Source: Marinirhabdus sp963799365 (lineage in GTDB: Bacteria; Bacteroidota; Bacteroidia; Flavobacteriales; Flavobacteriaceae). From it: a stretch of DNA of 64,000 nt. Shown one piece after another: positions 16,601 through 27,971 of the stretch. The translations under genes and the position numbers were made by a program. The stretch spans positions 124,001 to 188,000 of the forward strand of contig CAWCWV010000008.1 in NCBI GenBank assembly GCA_963799365.1. The letters are read 5' to 3'. How positions within the stretch are numbered: the first letter of the stretch is position 1; each line of letters begins with the position of its first letter. The notes beneath the pieces were generated by a model, which worked only from the letters and a program-made list of their open reading frames with translations, was not told where the DNA came from and did not search any database.

Positions 16601-18503
16601 AAGTTACTTCTGCAGCTGCCGAAGCTCCTGTTGTTATGTTTACAGGTACGCTTATATCTGTAAAACTGCATTCAGAATTTTCAACCGCATTGCCGCTTGT
16701 AGTTCCAAAAGCAATTTGAGGTGGGCCAGTTACAATTTGTCCTCCTGTAATTACCAAAGCAAAATCTTGACTTCCGCTAAAAAGTGTTCCATCATCAGAT
16801 ATATTTAAGGTGTACAATCCTGAAGCTCCAGTAATGTCTACCCTTTCAAAAGGATCTACATTATTCTCGTTATTCTGACTATTTGCTGTTATTCCTGTAA
16901 GTCTCCAGGGATAATATATAGTTCCATTGTCTAAATTTAAGTCCAAATCGTTTACCAAAGCAGGTGTGGTACTATTCGTTCCGTTATTTTGAGTTCCCGC
17001 TGGATCTGTCCAAGAGATGGAAGCCATAAGTGGTTCGGTTCCGTTAGCCTGCACATTTACGCTATATACTTCCCCTTGATTTAAAGTGAGTTCTAACACT
17101 TCTGCATTTGCACCAGCATCTGCTATTGTAATTGTTTCAGCAGCTTTTTTTCCATTCAATAGTCCCCAACCATATACCACATCCGGGCCATTTGCGTCAG
17201 GGTCGTCTGCCGTGTGCAATGCCAAACCTTTTAAGGTGGAGGCTCTCATTGGTATATTGTGTATATTTTCGTAATGTTCTTGCAATAAAAGTAATGTTCC
17301 GGCAACATTTGGGGAGGCCATTGAGGTACCTGTTAATATTATATAAGCATCATCTGAGGTCTCACCAGTGGAAGCCAATGAAGTCCCATTTCCAGTGATA
17401 TCTGGTTTTATTCTGTAGTCATCGGTAGGACCTTCGCTACTTCCAGAGTTAATCACCACAGAGTTTAAACTACCATCTGGATTAATATTGGCATCTTGAG
17501 CATTGGCAACTACCAAGTTGTTTTTCGCAGTTGCGTGACCACTTAATTTATCATATGCAACATTACCATTTAAAGGTGCTCCATTTGAAGTATTATCATT
17601 TCCGTCATTACCCCCAGCAACTACCATGCAGATAATAAGGGGCATTATACATTAATGTATCCCAATCTACAGCATCTGAACCATATTGACCAAACCAAGC
17701 ATCTGGAATACCACTTGCTCCGTAACCATAAGAGTGATTAGAAAGCAACATATCGTACCCGAAATTAAAGGTACCGTTACCAGAACCATCATTTACTTGG
17801 CTGGTTGCTTCTGCAACATCGTTATTCCACATATATCCTCTTACCCTACTTTGCCAAGCCATCCCTTTTGAAGTTCCAAACGGAGGATTAAAATTACCAA
17901 CACCTGTTGCCATAATGGTTCCCGTCACATGAGCTGCATGGAAATTCAGTTGTGTCCCGCCTTCTGTTCCTGTATCCATGAGTGTAACGCGGTTATTACC
18001 CCCTGCACCATCATAGTCCTGATGTGTTATTCTAGCATGACCTCCATCCCAACATGAGCAATAAGTCCATTCCCATTTAAATTGAGTCCCATTCCGCCTC
18101 CTGTATGTAACCAATCTGCTCTAGTAGATGTTGCAGCTGCAGAGTTATAAGTCCTGTAATAAATTAAAGAGCCGTCATCTGCAATGTATTGTAGCTCTGC
18201 AAAACTGCCATTTTCTAAAGTTTTTCTTACAGGAACATTATGAATAAATGCATATGCTAAAGCTTCTTCCTTACGGGCTATATAGCGCGCTTGAAATTCT
18301 GCTTCCATTTTCTTTAATTTATCTTTCCTGGAAGATGAGGCCGAAGATAATGTCGACTTATCTTTTGGTCCTATGGAAGCTACATTGCTAGTGAGCTGTG
18401 AAGATTTCGCGATGTTTTTTTTTACAATCTGCGCATTTGCAGTTGTAGCTATAAATACTGAAAGGATTAACCCTAAAATTATATTGTTTTGCATAAGGAA
18501 CAT
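13662..18503 (-). pseudogene. Large secreted S8 (subtilisin-like) peptidase with T9SS sorting domain, two frameshifts
   Basis: Three frame segments together give a protein of about 1600 residues: signal peptide (ATTANAQ), propeptide, subtilase domain with Asp in the V-WDGGH region, His in NFHAAHVTGT, Asn in GGNDG and Ser in GTSMASPNVAG; then a proprotein-convertase-like beta domain, a Calx-beta repeat ending LTISNDD, a further beta domain, and a C-terminal type A sorting domain (VYPNPTSG, KVYDVLGRQV, ending RIVKK). One base is missing near 18050 (AHV to WDGG) and one is extra near 17628 (APYYL to MVVAGGND). Coding quality is otherwise intact, so a sequencing error or very recent damage is likely. 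The function would be an exported protease. Confidence 0.85.
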
Positions 18504-18662
18504 TATTAACTCTAGAAAAGCCTGGAGCGAAACATTCCTAAAGTACTGATAATTAGTATTTCAAAAATAGTATAATTTCGATATAAAACAACTTAGAATC
18601 GTTTAATTACAGCATCTCTCCTAAAAAGTATTAATATATTTATAATAAATATGAAGGTGTTT

Positions 18663-18697
18663 CAAAAAAAAAGCCAAATACGTACTGTATTTGGCTA
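18663..18697 (-). terminator. Terminator of the nqr operon
   Basis: Read leftwards, AGCCAAATAC and GTATTTGGCT form a 10-base stem with a 5-base loop followed by a run of nine T. It lies about 25 bases after the nqrF stop. Confidence 0.88.
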
Positions 18698-18719
18698 TCT
18701 CGTTTGGTAAAGATATTAT

Positions 18720-20030
18720 TTATCCTCCAAAATCATCAAATCGAATATGTTCATCTGGAATCCCGAAGTCTTCACCCATTTTTTGAACCGCTTGGTTCAT
18801 TAATGGTGGACCACAAAAGTACAACTCAATATCTTCTGGAGACTCGTGATGGTTCAGATAGTTGTCTATCACTACTTGGTGAATAAACCCTTTAAAGCCA
18901 TCTCCAGCCTCATCATTAATATCCTTTTTTAATTTCCAATTGTCTTCTTCCAATGGCTCGGACAACGCCATATAATATTTAAAATTCGGAAATTCTCTTT
19001 CTAACTTTCTGAAATGTTCTATATAGAACAATTCTCCTTTTGAACGCCCACCATACCAATAGGTTACTTTACGGCCTGTTTTTAAGGTATTAAATAAATG
19101 ATACAAATGAGAACGCATAGGGGCCATTCCTGCTCCACCTCCCACGTACAACATTTCAGATTCTGAAGGGTTGATGAAAAATTCACCGTAAGGTCCAGAG
19201 ATGACACACTTATCGCCCTTTTTTAAACCGAAGATGTAGGACGAAGCTACTCCTGGATTTACATCCATCCACTGATTTTTTGCTCGATCCCATGGCGGGG
19301 TTGCAATACGAACGTTCAACATAATTTCACGTCCTTCAGCAGGATAGGAAGCCATTGAATAGGCTCTCTCTACTACTTCATTATTTTTCATCACTAATGG
19401 CCAAAGACCAAATTTATCCCATTCTGCCTGAAACTTATCTGGTGTATCGTGCTCTTCAGGGTGGGCTGTAATATCCATATCTGCAAATTTCACTTCACAT
19501 TCCGGAATTTCAATTTGTATATAACCCCCTGCTTTGTAATCCATATCCTCGGGTATTTCAACTACAAATTCCTTGATAAACGATGCTACATTATAATTAC
19601 GCACAACGGTAGCATCCCACTTTTTAATTCCGAAGACTTCTTCAGGAATATGTATGTTCATATCTTGCTTCACTTTTACCTGACAAGAAAGACGTGCGCC
19701 TTCTTTTAATTCTTTTCGGCTAAAGTGTGGCGTCTCTGTAGGCAATGCCTCTCCACCACCTTCTAAAACGTGACATTCACATTGAATACAAGTTCCACCT
19801 CCACCACAGGCAGATGGTAAAAATATCTTGTTATTTCCTAAAGTAGAAAGTAACGTTCCACCACTGTCTACTTCAATCTTTTTTTCATCGTTAATCGTAA
19901 TAGTTACTGGACCCGACGGAGATAATTTTTGCTTTGTAAATAACAAAAGCGCCACTAATAAAAGTGTCAACACCAAAAAGGCTACGACGGTGGCTGCTAC
20001 AACTCCTAGTGTACTTGCTGCTAAAAACAT
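18720..20030 (-). CDS. nqrF: Na+-translocating NADH:quinone reductase subunit F
   Basis: A 436-residue NADH-oxidising subunit with one N-terminal membrane helix (residues 5-32), a 2Fe-2S ferredoxin domain with cysteines in SACGGGGTCIQCEC and a fourth in RLSCQVKV, then FAD-binding (ERAYSMASYP) and NAD-binding (YVGGGAGMAPMRSH, ELYFCGPP) modules. It passes electrons from NADH into the NQR complex. This is the last gene of the operon and the only nqr gene in the window without a disruption. Its ATG follows the presumed true nqrE stop by 1 base. Confidence 0.95.
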   Translation of the reverse strand: MFLAASTLGVVAATVVAFLVLTLLLVALLLFTKQKLSPSGPVTITINDEKKIEVDSGGTLLSTLGNNKIFLPSACGGGGTCIQCECHVLEGGGEALPTETPHFSRKELKEGARLSCQVKVKQDMNIHIPEEVFGIKKWDATVVRNYNVASFIKEFVVEIPEDMDYKAGGYIQIEIPECEVKFADMDITAHPEEHDTPDKFQAEWDKFGLWPLVMKNNEVVERAYSMASYPAEGREIMLNVRIATPPWDRAKNQWMDVNPGVASSYIFGLKKGDKCVISGPYGEFFINPSESEMLYVGGGAGMAPMRSHLYHLFNTLKTGRKVTYWYGGRSKGELFYIEHFRKLEREFPNFKYYMALSEPLEEDNWKLKKDINDEAGDGFKGFIHQVVIDNYLNHHESPEDIELYFCGPPLMNQAVQKMGEDFGIPDEHIRFDDFGG

Positions 20031-20031
20031 A

Positions 20032-20802
20032 TTATTGCTGTGTTAGTTCTGAAACTTCAACTTGAGCCGTTTCTTTTTCAGTAGTTTCTAAAAATTCTCT
20101 TCTTGTGTTTCAATACCAATATTTTCTGGTATTTGCATCTAATGAAGGTGTTTCATCATCACCTCCTGTTAACATTCCTCCAAAACTCATAAAACCAATC
20201 GCCATTAATCCGGTAATGATAAATGTAATTCCCAATCCTCTTAAAGGAGCAGGTACGTTACTGTATCTTATCTTCTCACTAATCGCTGCAATAGCAACAA
20301 TTGCTAAAAACCAACCAATTCCAGAACTAAAACCGTAATTTAATGCCAAGCCAAAAGATTCTATTTCTCTAGATTGCATAAATAAAGACCCTCCTAAAAT
20401 TGCACAGTTTACTGCAATTAAGGGTAAGAAAATACCTAATGAGTTATATAGTGATGGTGAAAATTTTTCAACAATTATCTCTACTAATTGAACCATAGTT
20501 GCAATGGTTGCGATAAAAAGAATGAATGACAAGAAGCTTAAGTCATAATCTGCATACGCACTCAACTCTGGTGTCGCTCTATTACCATCTAACCAAGACA
20601 ATGCTCCAGGTTGTAAAATATACTGATCTAAAAACCAGTTTAAAGGTACTGTAACAGTTAATACGAATATTACTGCAGCACCTAAACCTACTGCAGTACT
20701 TACTTTCTTAGATACAGCTAGGTAAGAACACATACCCAAAAAGTATGCGAATACCATGTTATCTACGAAGATGGATTTAAAAAATAATTCAATGTGTTCC
20801 AT
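20032..20802 (-). pseudogene. nqrE: NQR subunit E, C-terminal tail frameshifted
   Basis: The first 225 residues match NqrE, a six-helix membrane subunit (MEHIELFFKSIFVDNMVFAY at the start, helices through SFGGMLTGGDDE). The open frame then stops at 20110. The tail makes sense only if one extra base near 20130 and one missing T in the T-run at 20090-20094 are corrected. It then continues through ENIGIETQEE and ETTEKETAQVEV to the TAA at 20032-20034, just before nqrF. Because the disruption affects only the charged tail, the protein could still work as read. Confidence 0.85.
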
Positions 20803-20864
20803 ATTTTATGTTATTCAATACACTTTGCAGATTTTCAAGCCTCGTGAGATACAATTAGATACTT

Positions 20865-21516
20865 TTAATTTTCTTCTATTAGTGCTTTATTTCTGCTACG
20901 TTGTACCCAAATAATAATTCCTACTACAATTAATGCCATTGGAGGCAATACCATAAATCCGTTATTTTCATAACCTATGGCGTACAATCCAGTTTTCTCA
21001 ACAGGATCTCCTAATACCTGAAAACCAAATAATGTCCCGACTACCTAGCAACTCACGAAAGAAACCAACAATTATCAAGATTAATCCATAGCCAGCTGCA
21101 TTTCCAATTCCGTCAAGGAAAGATTTCCACGGACCGTTTGCCTAGAGCAAACGCTTCAAAACGTCCCATGATGATACAGTTGGTAATAATCAATCCAATA
21201 AATACTGAAAGTTCCTTACTCAACTCGTACGCAAATGCTTTTAATACTTGATCTACAATAATTACCAAGGTAGCTACAACGATGAGTTGAACAATAATTC
21301 GAATTTTTGAAGGGATAATATTTCTCATTAACGAAATCACCACGTTTCCTAATCCTAATACGAAGATTACAGATACTGCCATTACGATAGATGGCTTCAA
21401 TTGTGCTGTAATTGCTAAGAGCAGAACAAATACCCAGATACTTGAATAGTAATAGGATTATCGTCCGTTAACGGATCCAGTATTAGTTTTCTATCTTTTT
21501 TTGATAGTAATCCCAT
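20865..21516 (-). pseudogene. nqrD: NQR subunit D, several frameshifts
   Basis: The gene can be followed from MGLLSKKDRKLILDPLTDDN at 21516 to the stop at 20865, but at least four single-base insertions are needed to read it: near 21438, 21418, 21138 and 21037. The longest clean part (21113-21400) encodes typical NqrD helices with the conserved LGLGNVVISLMRN and LIITNCIIMGRFEAFA. Between the indels the residues stay family-like and no missense decay is evident. As read, no functional NqrD would be made. Confidence 0.85.
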
Positions 21517-21519
21517 TTC

Positions 21520-22268
21520 TTATTTGTTTAAAGATTTAAAATAAGGCACATACATTTTCATGTCCTTTTTTAACATCGCTGCAACACCGTCACCAGTAAT
21601 CGTTGCACCTGCTAAGGCATCTACTTCATAATCTGATTTTGTCTATATTTTTAGGATCGTTATTACCTTTAGCTACTTAAATTCCTTTAAAAGCATCTCC
21701 GTTTAAAAAATTTCTCTCCAGTAAAATCGTCCATGAAATACCGTTGTTTTATTTCAGCACCAAGTCCTGGAGTTTCTCCTTTGTGATCAAAATACACTCC
21801 TTGAATGGTCATAGCTTTATCGAAAGCTACAAATCCCCAGATAGCATCCCAAAGTCCTTTACCTCTTACAGGTACAACATATATTTCTTTTCCATCTTTC
21901 TCACCAACAAATACTGGCAATTTTCTAGTGTAGCCGTCTTTCTTAGCCTTAGTTTCTTCTTTTTTAATATCAATTAAATACGCTTCAGGATTTTCAGTCA
22001 CTTTATCACCTTCTATAACATATTGCTTTTTTATGTATTTATCAAATTCAGCTTGTACGTCTTCAGTAATAAAAGTAGCTGCTCCAGACTCTTCATTATC
22101 ATTAATACCCATTGCATACAGAATATTCTGCTGCTTTTCGTTCTTTTCGTTTGCTTTTACCATTGGCTTTAAACCACTAGCAAAACCTGCCAATAAACTA
22201 CCTACCACAACCACCATTATAACGGCAAATATGATAGTGTATACGTTTTTATCTTTGTTAACTGCCAT
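21520..22268 (-). pseudogene. nqrC: NQR subunit C, frameshifted and with an in-frame stop near the FMN site
   Basis: An N-terminal membrane helix (VYTIIFAVIMVVVVGSLLAGF) and the periplasmic domain read cleanly for 180 residues. Then an extra T in the run at 21705-21710, a TAA at 21677-21679 and an extra A at 21637-21640 break the frame. Beyond these the expected covalent FMN motif is present (DALAGATITGDGV, with the FMN-bearing Thr), ending in VPYFKSLNK at 21520. The nqrD ATG follows 3 bases later. Confidence 0.85.
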
Positions 22269-22270
22269 AA

Positions 22271-23512
22271 TTAAGCTGTTTTAACTTTTAAACGTTTTGC
22301 TCTTTTCTTAATATTTCCTTGTATCACATAGTGATCTATGGTTGGCGCAAATACATTCATTAATAATATTGCTAGGAAAACTCCTTCTGGATATGCTGGG
22401 TTGAACACTCGAATGAGAATAGAAATAAATCCAATCAAAAATCCATAAATCCATTTTCCTTTATTTGTTTGGACTAGCTGTTACAGGGTCTGTTGCCATA
22501 TATACAGCTCCAAATAAAATACTTCCAATAATAAGGTGTTGCCAGAAAGGAACGTCCATTAATCCAAAGAATTTAGAGCTCTCGTCAATCCAACCTGCTG
22601 AAACCACTCCATTAAAGATAAGTCCCATTGTCAAGGCTCCCACAAGTGTACTAAAGATAATACGCCAGCTACCAATCTTGGTGAAAATCAAGATTAATGC
22701 TCCAACTAGAATCAATAATTTTGAAGTTTCTCCAACCGAGCCTGGTATAAAACCCCAAAACATATCCCAATAATCATAGGCTATATTTGTTGTGTTTTGT
22801 GCATAACTACCTAAAATAGTCTCACCCGAAATAGCATCTACATTAGCACCTGCCAAAATTTCTTTCTGGCGGTCTACAGCTCCGTGTACCCAAACTTTAT
22901 CTCCACTCATCCAAGTTGGATAGGCAAAGAATAAGAAGGCGCGAATTGTTAATGCAGGATTCAAAATATTCATTCCTGTACCACCAAACACTTCTTTTCC
23001 AATGATTACTCCAAAGACTACGGCAACCGCCAGCATCCATAATGGAATATCAATAGGTACAATTAATGGAACTAACATTCCTGTTACCAAATATCCTTCT
23101 TCTACTTCGTGGCCTTTAATTACTGCGAAAATAAATTCAATTAACAAACCAACTCCGTAAGACACTATTACTAATGGCAACACTGTCCAAGCTCCCAAAA
23201 CTGAAGTTATCCCAAGTAAAGAAATTTGCCAAAGGCGCTTGACGCTAATGTATTATCTATTGCAGCGTAATGTTGATATCCGGCATTAAAAATTCCGAAT
23301 ATCAAACAAGGCACCAATGCCAAAATAACAGTATTCATGGTACGCTTTAAATCGTCTGCAGCTCTGACATGCGTCCCATTGTGCGTAGTCTCATTAGGTA
23401 AGTATAAAAAGGTGTGCAATGCGTTAAACGCAGGAGCCATTTTAGTGCCTTTATATTTTTCCTTTAGCGTATGTAATTTTTGTTTCAATCCCATATACGG
23501 TGTATTTTTCAT
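22271..23512 (-). pseudogene. nqrB: NQR subunit B, two frameshifts
   Basis: Three frame segments make up NqrB, the multi-helix membrane subunit carrying FMN and riboflavin: MKNTPYMGLKQKLHTLKE to FGKFLYLG, then ITSVLGAWTVLPLV to YMATDPVTAS, then KGKWIYGFLIGF to the stop at 22271. One base is missing near 23209 and one C is extra near 22474. The segment DAISGETILGS is where the FMN-attachment Thr of NqrB is expected. The stop is 2 bases before the nqrC start codon. Confidence 0.85.
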
Positions 23513-23529
23513 TTTTTCAAAATGAACAA

Positions 23530-24883
23530 TTATCCAATTTCTTTATACATTAAGTCCAACCCGTTTCTAATAATTTGTTGGTGTGGTTGTTTAGACACAC
23601 AGATAAATTCAGTCAATGCAAAATCTTCTGGTGCAACTTCGTACATTCCTAATGCTTCCATAGCATCCAGGTCTTGTACCATACATGCTTTTAAAATTTG
23701 CATCGGATAAATATCCAGTGGAAATACTTCTTCGTAATTTCCTGTAACTACAAAAGCTCTATGCTCACCATTGGTATTTGTGTCCAATTCAAACTTTTTC
23801 TTCGGAAACATCCAAGAAAATGTCAAGGCTCTCGAAGTTGAAATTTTATTAAAGACTGGTTTGTTCCATCCAAAAAATTCATAATCATCTCCTTCAGGAA
23901 TTACGGTCACTGTGTTTGCGTAATATCCCAAATGTTGTTTGGGCGAAACTTGAGTTCCGCTTAAAACATCACCGCTAATTACACGTACATTTTCTTCATT
24001 CAAACCACTATCGTAGACAAAAGTTGCAACCTCAGCTCCAATTTTTGTAGTGTAATATTTTGGTGTTTTTACCGAAGAACCTGCCAGGGCAATAATTCTT
24101 TCAGCATTAAATTTTCCTGTTAATAACAACTCCCCAATAATAACCAAGTCCTGTGCAGCAACTGTCCAAACGGTTTCGCCTTTATTGATTGGATCCACCA
24201 TCGCTATTTGCGTTCCAACATTTCCTGCAGGGTGTTGCCCTTTTACGGAATGAATCACAGCATCGCTCATACCTTTTAATGGAGAACTTCCATCACTTCC
24301 AATACCTATATGCACAGAACCTTCGGTGAGTTTACTAAGTGCAGTAACTGCCGCTTGCAGTTCGGCCTCTTTCCCGTGTAAGGTGAAATCAAGGTCTGCC
24401 GCTAAAGGTGCTGTTGTATATCCTGAAATAAAAATAGCTTTCGGTGCTATTTCAGGATTTGCGATCACATCATAGGGACGTTGCTTGATGAATGGCCAAC
24501 AACCCGAAGCCAACAAATGACTTTTAAGGGCATCTGCCTTCATGGATGCTAGCTTCATGCTTCCGTGATTTACAAAAGTATCTTGTGGTTCAGCTTCAAT
24601 TAGAATACGAGTAATCACACGTTTTGCACCACGCTCTATAGCAGTTAACGTACCACTTACTGGTGACGCAAATTTTATGTTCTCGTTGTCTTTCGAGTAG
24701 AAAATGGTTTCTCCCGCCTGAATTTTCGCCCCTTCCTTTACTACCATTTTAGGTGTGGTAAGGTGGAAGTCGGCTAGGTCTTATGGCAAATGTCCTAGAA
24801 CGTGGAGCTCTTGACAGCGTTTTTTCCGCTTCGCCTTTAAGGTTAATGGTAAGACCTTTTTTAATCTTAATGTCTTTGGACAT
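23530..24883 (-). pseudogene. nqrA: NQR subunit A, frameshifted near the N-terminus
   Basis: ATG at 24881-24883 opens MSKDIKIKKGLTINLKGEAE and runs to TFAIRP, where one extra base near 24775 shifts the frame. The other 405 residues continue correctly (ADFHLTTPKMVVKEGAKIQAGE to LDLMYKEIG). NqrA is the cytosolic quinone-site subunit and the first gene of the operon. Initiation at the next start, GTG/ATG in MVVKEGAK, would remove about 38 residues. Confidence 0.87.
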
Positions 24884-24945
24884 AGGATAGTTGTGTTAAA
24901 ATTGTCTTTGCCCCTACGAACCGTTTTAGCTCTATTTAGGGTGTG

Positions 24946-24953
24946 CAAATTTA
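24946..24953 (-). promoter_or_regulatory. Possible -7 box for the nqr operon
   Basis: TAAATTTG on the minus strand fits TAnnTTTG and is 63 bases upstream of the nqrA start. The nearest TTG upstream is only 14 bases away, shorter than usual, so support rests on the -7 box. Confidence 0.4.
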
Positions 24954-25077
24954 ATAATTTAAACTAGCAATACACAAGGAATATATCTTAAAATTTTAAT
25001 ACCAAAGCCCCTTATATTCCAGTGAGAAAAGAAGGCATAGAAATTGTGTATATTTAGCCCCTATTAAAAACAATTTT

Positions 25078-26334
25078 ATGTGTAAGTATTTAGTATCGCT
25101 ATCCCTTTTGGTGAGCATAGTTTCAAGTTCACTCGCTCAAGTGGCTCAAGAAATTCCACCGCCAGAATATATTGGAACAGTTCAGTTCAGAGGCACTACC
25201 ACACAAAACCAAACTCCTGTTATAAACTTGGGTGACAGACTTCAAATTTCGTTCGATGCCCTTAACGGAAATGAAGACGACTTTTACTACAAAATAGACC
25301 ATTATAATTTCGATTGGACTCCAAGCAACCTTTCCAAGAACGAATATCTTGGAGGTTTTGATGAAGTACGTATTGAAACCTATGAAAACTCGTTGAACAC
25401 CCTTCAAATTTTTTCGCATTACTTTTTAACCATTCCTAACCGGGAAACCAGTAGAATTTCAAAAAGCGGAAACTATCTCATTACTTTTTCTGATGACGAT
25501 GGAAACATTGTATTTTCTAGAAAATTTATCGTTATGGAAAATATAGTAGGCGTGCAAGTAGCTATTAAAAGAGCAAGGGATTTAAGCCGAATTAGAACAG
25601 ATCAGGTAGTACAATTTACTATAAATTCCCCAGGTTTATTACTTATTAATCCCAAACAGAACGTAAAAACCCTGGTGATGCAAAACGGCAATATAAAAAA
25701 TGCCATTACCAATCTGGTACCACAATACACTATTGGTACAGAACTTATTTATAGATATGATGAAGAAGCTGCTTTTGGTGGCGGAAACGAATATCACAAT
25801 TTTGACAATAAAGATGTTCGCGCTGCCAACAACAGCATAAGGCGTGTAGAATTAAATGATATTTACGAAAATTTTCTATTTACAGATATTGACCGAAGTG
25901 ATAGACCCTATACCTACAATCCAGACATTAATGGAGATTTTGTAGTAAGAAATCTCGGTGCCGAAGACCAGAGAATAGAAGCAGAATATGTACGTATGCA
26001 TTTTAACCTTCAGTATTTTGAGCCACTAGGAGAAAAAGAAATTCACATCTATGGAAACTTTAATAACTATACTATAGACGGCTCTACCTATATGCGCTAT
26101 AATGATAAAACAGATACATATCAAGCGTCCCGCCTTTTTAAACAAGGTTTTTATAATTACAAATACGTACTGGTAGACCGTGACGGAAGCATAGACCAAG
26201 GCGCCATTAGTGGAGATTTCTGGGAAACCGAAAACGACTACACCGTATTGGTTTATTACCGCGGACCTGGGGAGCGATTTGACCGCGTCATAGGTTTTGG
26301 CCGTGGAACTTCAACGAATATTACCAATAATTAA
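25078..26334 (+). CDS. Type IX secretion system plug protein (DUF5103)
   Basis: A 418-residue exported protein with a signal peptide (VSIVSSSLAQ). The sequence (YIGTVQFRGTTTQNQTPVINLGD at the start, DFYYKIDHYNFDW, and near the end EKEIHIYGNFNNY, FYNYKYVLVD and FWETENDYTVLVYYR) is that of the DUF5103 family, named Plug after the periplasmic protein that closes the SprA translocon of the T9SS. Length fits the family. It is divergent from nqrA and is followed by the decarboxylase gene. Confidence 0.85.
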   Translation: MCKYLVSLSLLVSIVSSSLAQVAQEIPPPEYIGTVQFRGTTTQNQTPVINLGDRLQISFDALNGNEDDFYYKIDHYNFDWTPSNLSKNEYLGGFDEVRIETYENSLNTLQIFSHYFLTIPNRETSRISKSGNYLITFSDDDGNIVFSRKFIVMENIVGVQVAIKRARDLSRIRTDQVVQFTINSPGLLLINPKQNVKTLVMQNGNIKNAITNLVPQYTIGTELIYRYDEEAAFGGGNEYHNFDNKDVRAANNSIRRVELNDIYENFLFTDIDRSDRPYTYNPDINGDFVVRNLGAEDQRIEAEYVRMHFNLQYFEPLGEKEIHIYGNFNNYTIDGSTYMRYNDKTDTYQASRLFKQGFYNYKYVLVDRDGSIDQGAISGDFWETENDYTVLVYYRGPGERFDRVIGFGRGTSTNITNN

Positions 26335-26387
26335 AGAAATTTGTAAGCCTCGAAGCTGGTTTACTACAAATGACCCAAATGTACATT

Positions 26388-27777
26388 ATGACAAACGAAC
26401 TTGAATTATTCAACAAGCTCGCTCACAAACTTTTTGAAGCCGAAAACTTACATCCAGTTACCCAACCAGTTCCAGCCACGGAGCTCTTTGAACAATTGGA
26501 CCTAACATTGCACGATCACCCGGACGCTAATTTTGAGGAAACCCTAGAAAAATTGGTGCTTAGTACTCCAAGAACGGCGACTCGATTGTTTTTCAATCAG
26601 TTATTTGGCGGTAGAAATCCTAAAGCTACGCTGGGAGATTTGCTAGCAGTATTGCTTAACAACAGTATGTACACTTACAAAGTAGCAGGACCTCAAGTAG
26701 GTGTGGAAAAAGAAATACTTCACAACATTTGCGACCTTATAGGCTATCCAACAACCAGCGATGGCACTTTTGCACCAGGAGGCTCTATGAGTAATTTTAT
26801 GGCCATGGTAATGGCGCGTGATGCTTTTAACGAAAATATTAGGTCTGAAGGGGTTCAGAAAAAGCTAATCGTTTACACCTCTGCAGAATCGCATTACTCT
26901 ATTCCTAAAAATGCATCTTTAATGGGTGTTGGACGTGAACAAGTTAGGTATGTTGCGACAGATGCTTTTGGAAAAATAATTCCTGAAGCCTTAGCTGTTC
27001 TTATTAAAAAAGATATTGACGATGGTTATCACCCTTTCTTCGTGAATGCTACAGCAGGAACGACTGTTTTGGGTGCCTTTGATACGATTGAACCGTTGAC
27101 TGATATTTGCAAGAAAAATAATATTTGGCTTCATGTGGACGGAGCCTATTGTGGCAGTGTTATTTTCAGCTCAACATACAAGCACTTGGTAAAGGGACTA
27201 GAACATACCGATTCCTTCAGTGTGAATGCGCATAAAATGATGGGGACTCCCCTTACCTGCTCCATTATTGTGACGCGACATAAAAAACACCTCAACAATT
27301 CTTTCAGTAATGATGCGGCGTATCTTTATCAAACCGATGGTGACGATTATAATTTAGGTAAAACGTCTATTCAATGTGGAAGAAGAAACGATGCCCTAAA
27401 ATTTTGGACGCTTTGGAAAAGTGTTGGGACCATTGGACTTGAAAAAATTGTGGATCAGCAGTTTCAGTTAGCCGATAGTAGCAAGGGATTACATTAGAAA
27501 TCATAGTGATTATACGTTGTATAGTTTTGACGATTCCATTTCAGTATGCTTCAATTACAAAAACATCCCTGCACAACAGCTATGCACAGCGCTCTATGAG
27601 CATGCCGAATTAATGGTTGGGTACGGAACATTTCAGGAAAACGAATTTATACGTTTAGTGACCATTAACTCAGGAAATAACGAAGCAGATATTTTGAATT
27701 TCTTTACGGTATTGGAGCGTTTTGTGGAAGAACATGAGGCGGTTTTTACTGCTGAAATTATTTCGGACGAAGCATAA
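26388..27777 (+). pseudogene. Group II PLP-dependent decarboxylase, frameshifted near the C-terminus
   Basis: The frame from 26388 (MTNELELFNKL) encodes an aspartate-aminotransferase-fold decarboxylase with the PLP lysine in SVNAHKMMGTPL, the aspartate in WLHVDGAYCGS and the N-terminal RLFFNQLFGG. These are features of the glutamate/cysteine sulfinate/diaminobutyrate decarboxylase group; the substrate cannot be told. The frame ends at 27497, but the next frame continues VARDYIRNHSDYTLYSFDDSIS to 27777. One extra A near 27477 explains the break. The N-terminal 365 residues include the whole active site. Confidence 0.85.
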
Positions 27778-27786
27778 GCTTTGTAT

Positions 27787-27935
27787 TGCTTCTCGATACA
27801 AATTTAAGTATTGGCTCGCCACCATTATTAAAACCCACTCGAAGTGACGAAATGTTAGAATCTGCTAAATTTAATACGTCACCTCGAGTGATTTTTTTTC
27901 GACAATAGGAGAAAACAAAATTGTATCGAGAGGCA
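27787..27935. repeat. Solo copy of the purT-side repeat element (no gene)
   Basis: 149 bases bounded by TGCTTCTCGATACAA on the left and its inverse with one mismatch on the right (ends TTGTATCGAGAGGCA). The left half contains one diverged copy of the 62-base unit (hairpin AGTATTGG, then CACTCGAAGTGACG). The right half starts CGTCACCTCGAGTG, the near complement of that end. The right half (27877-27935) differs by only two bases from the right end of the GIY-YIG-bearing element at 28707-28765. Confidence 0.8.
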
Positions 27936-27971
27936 GGTTCGATAGTTTAATTTAATTTCGAAATGCTTCTC

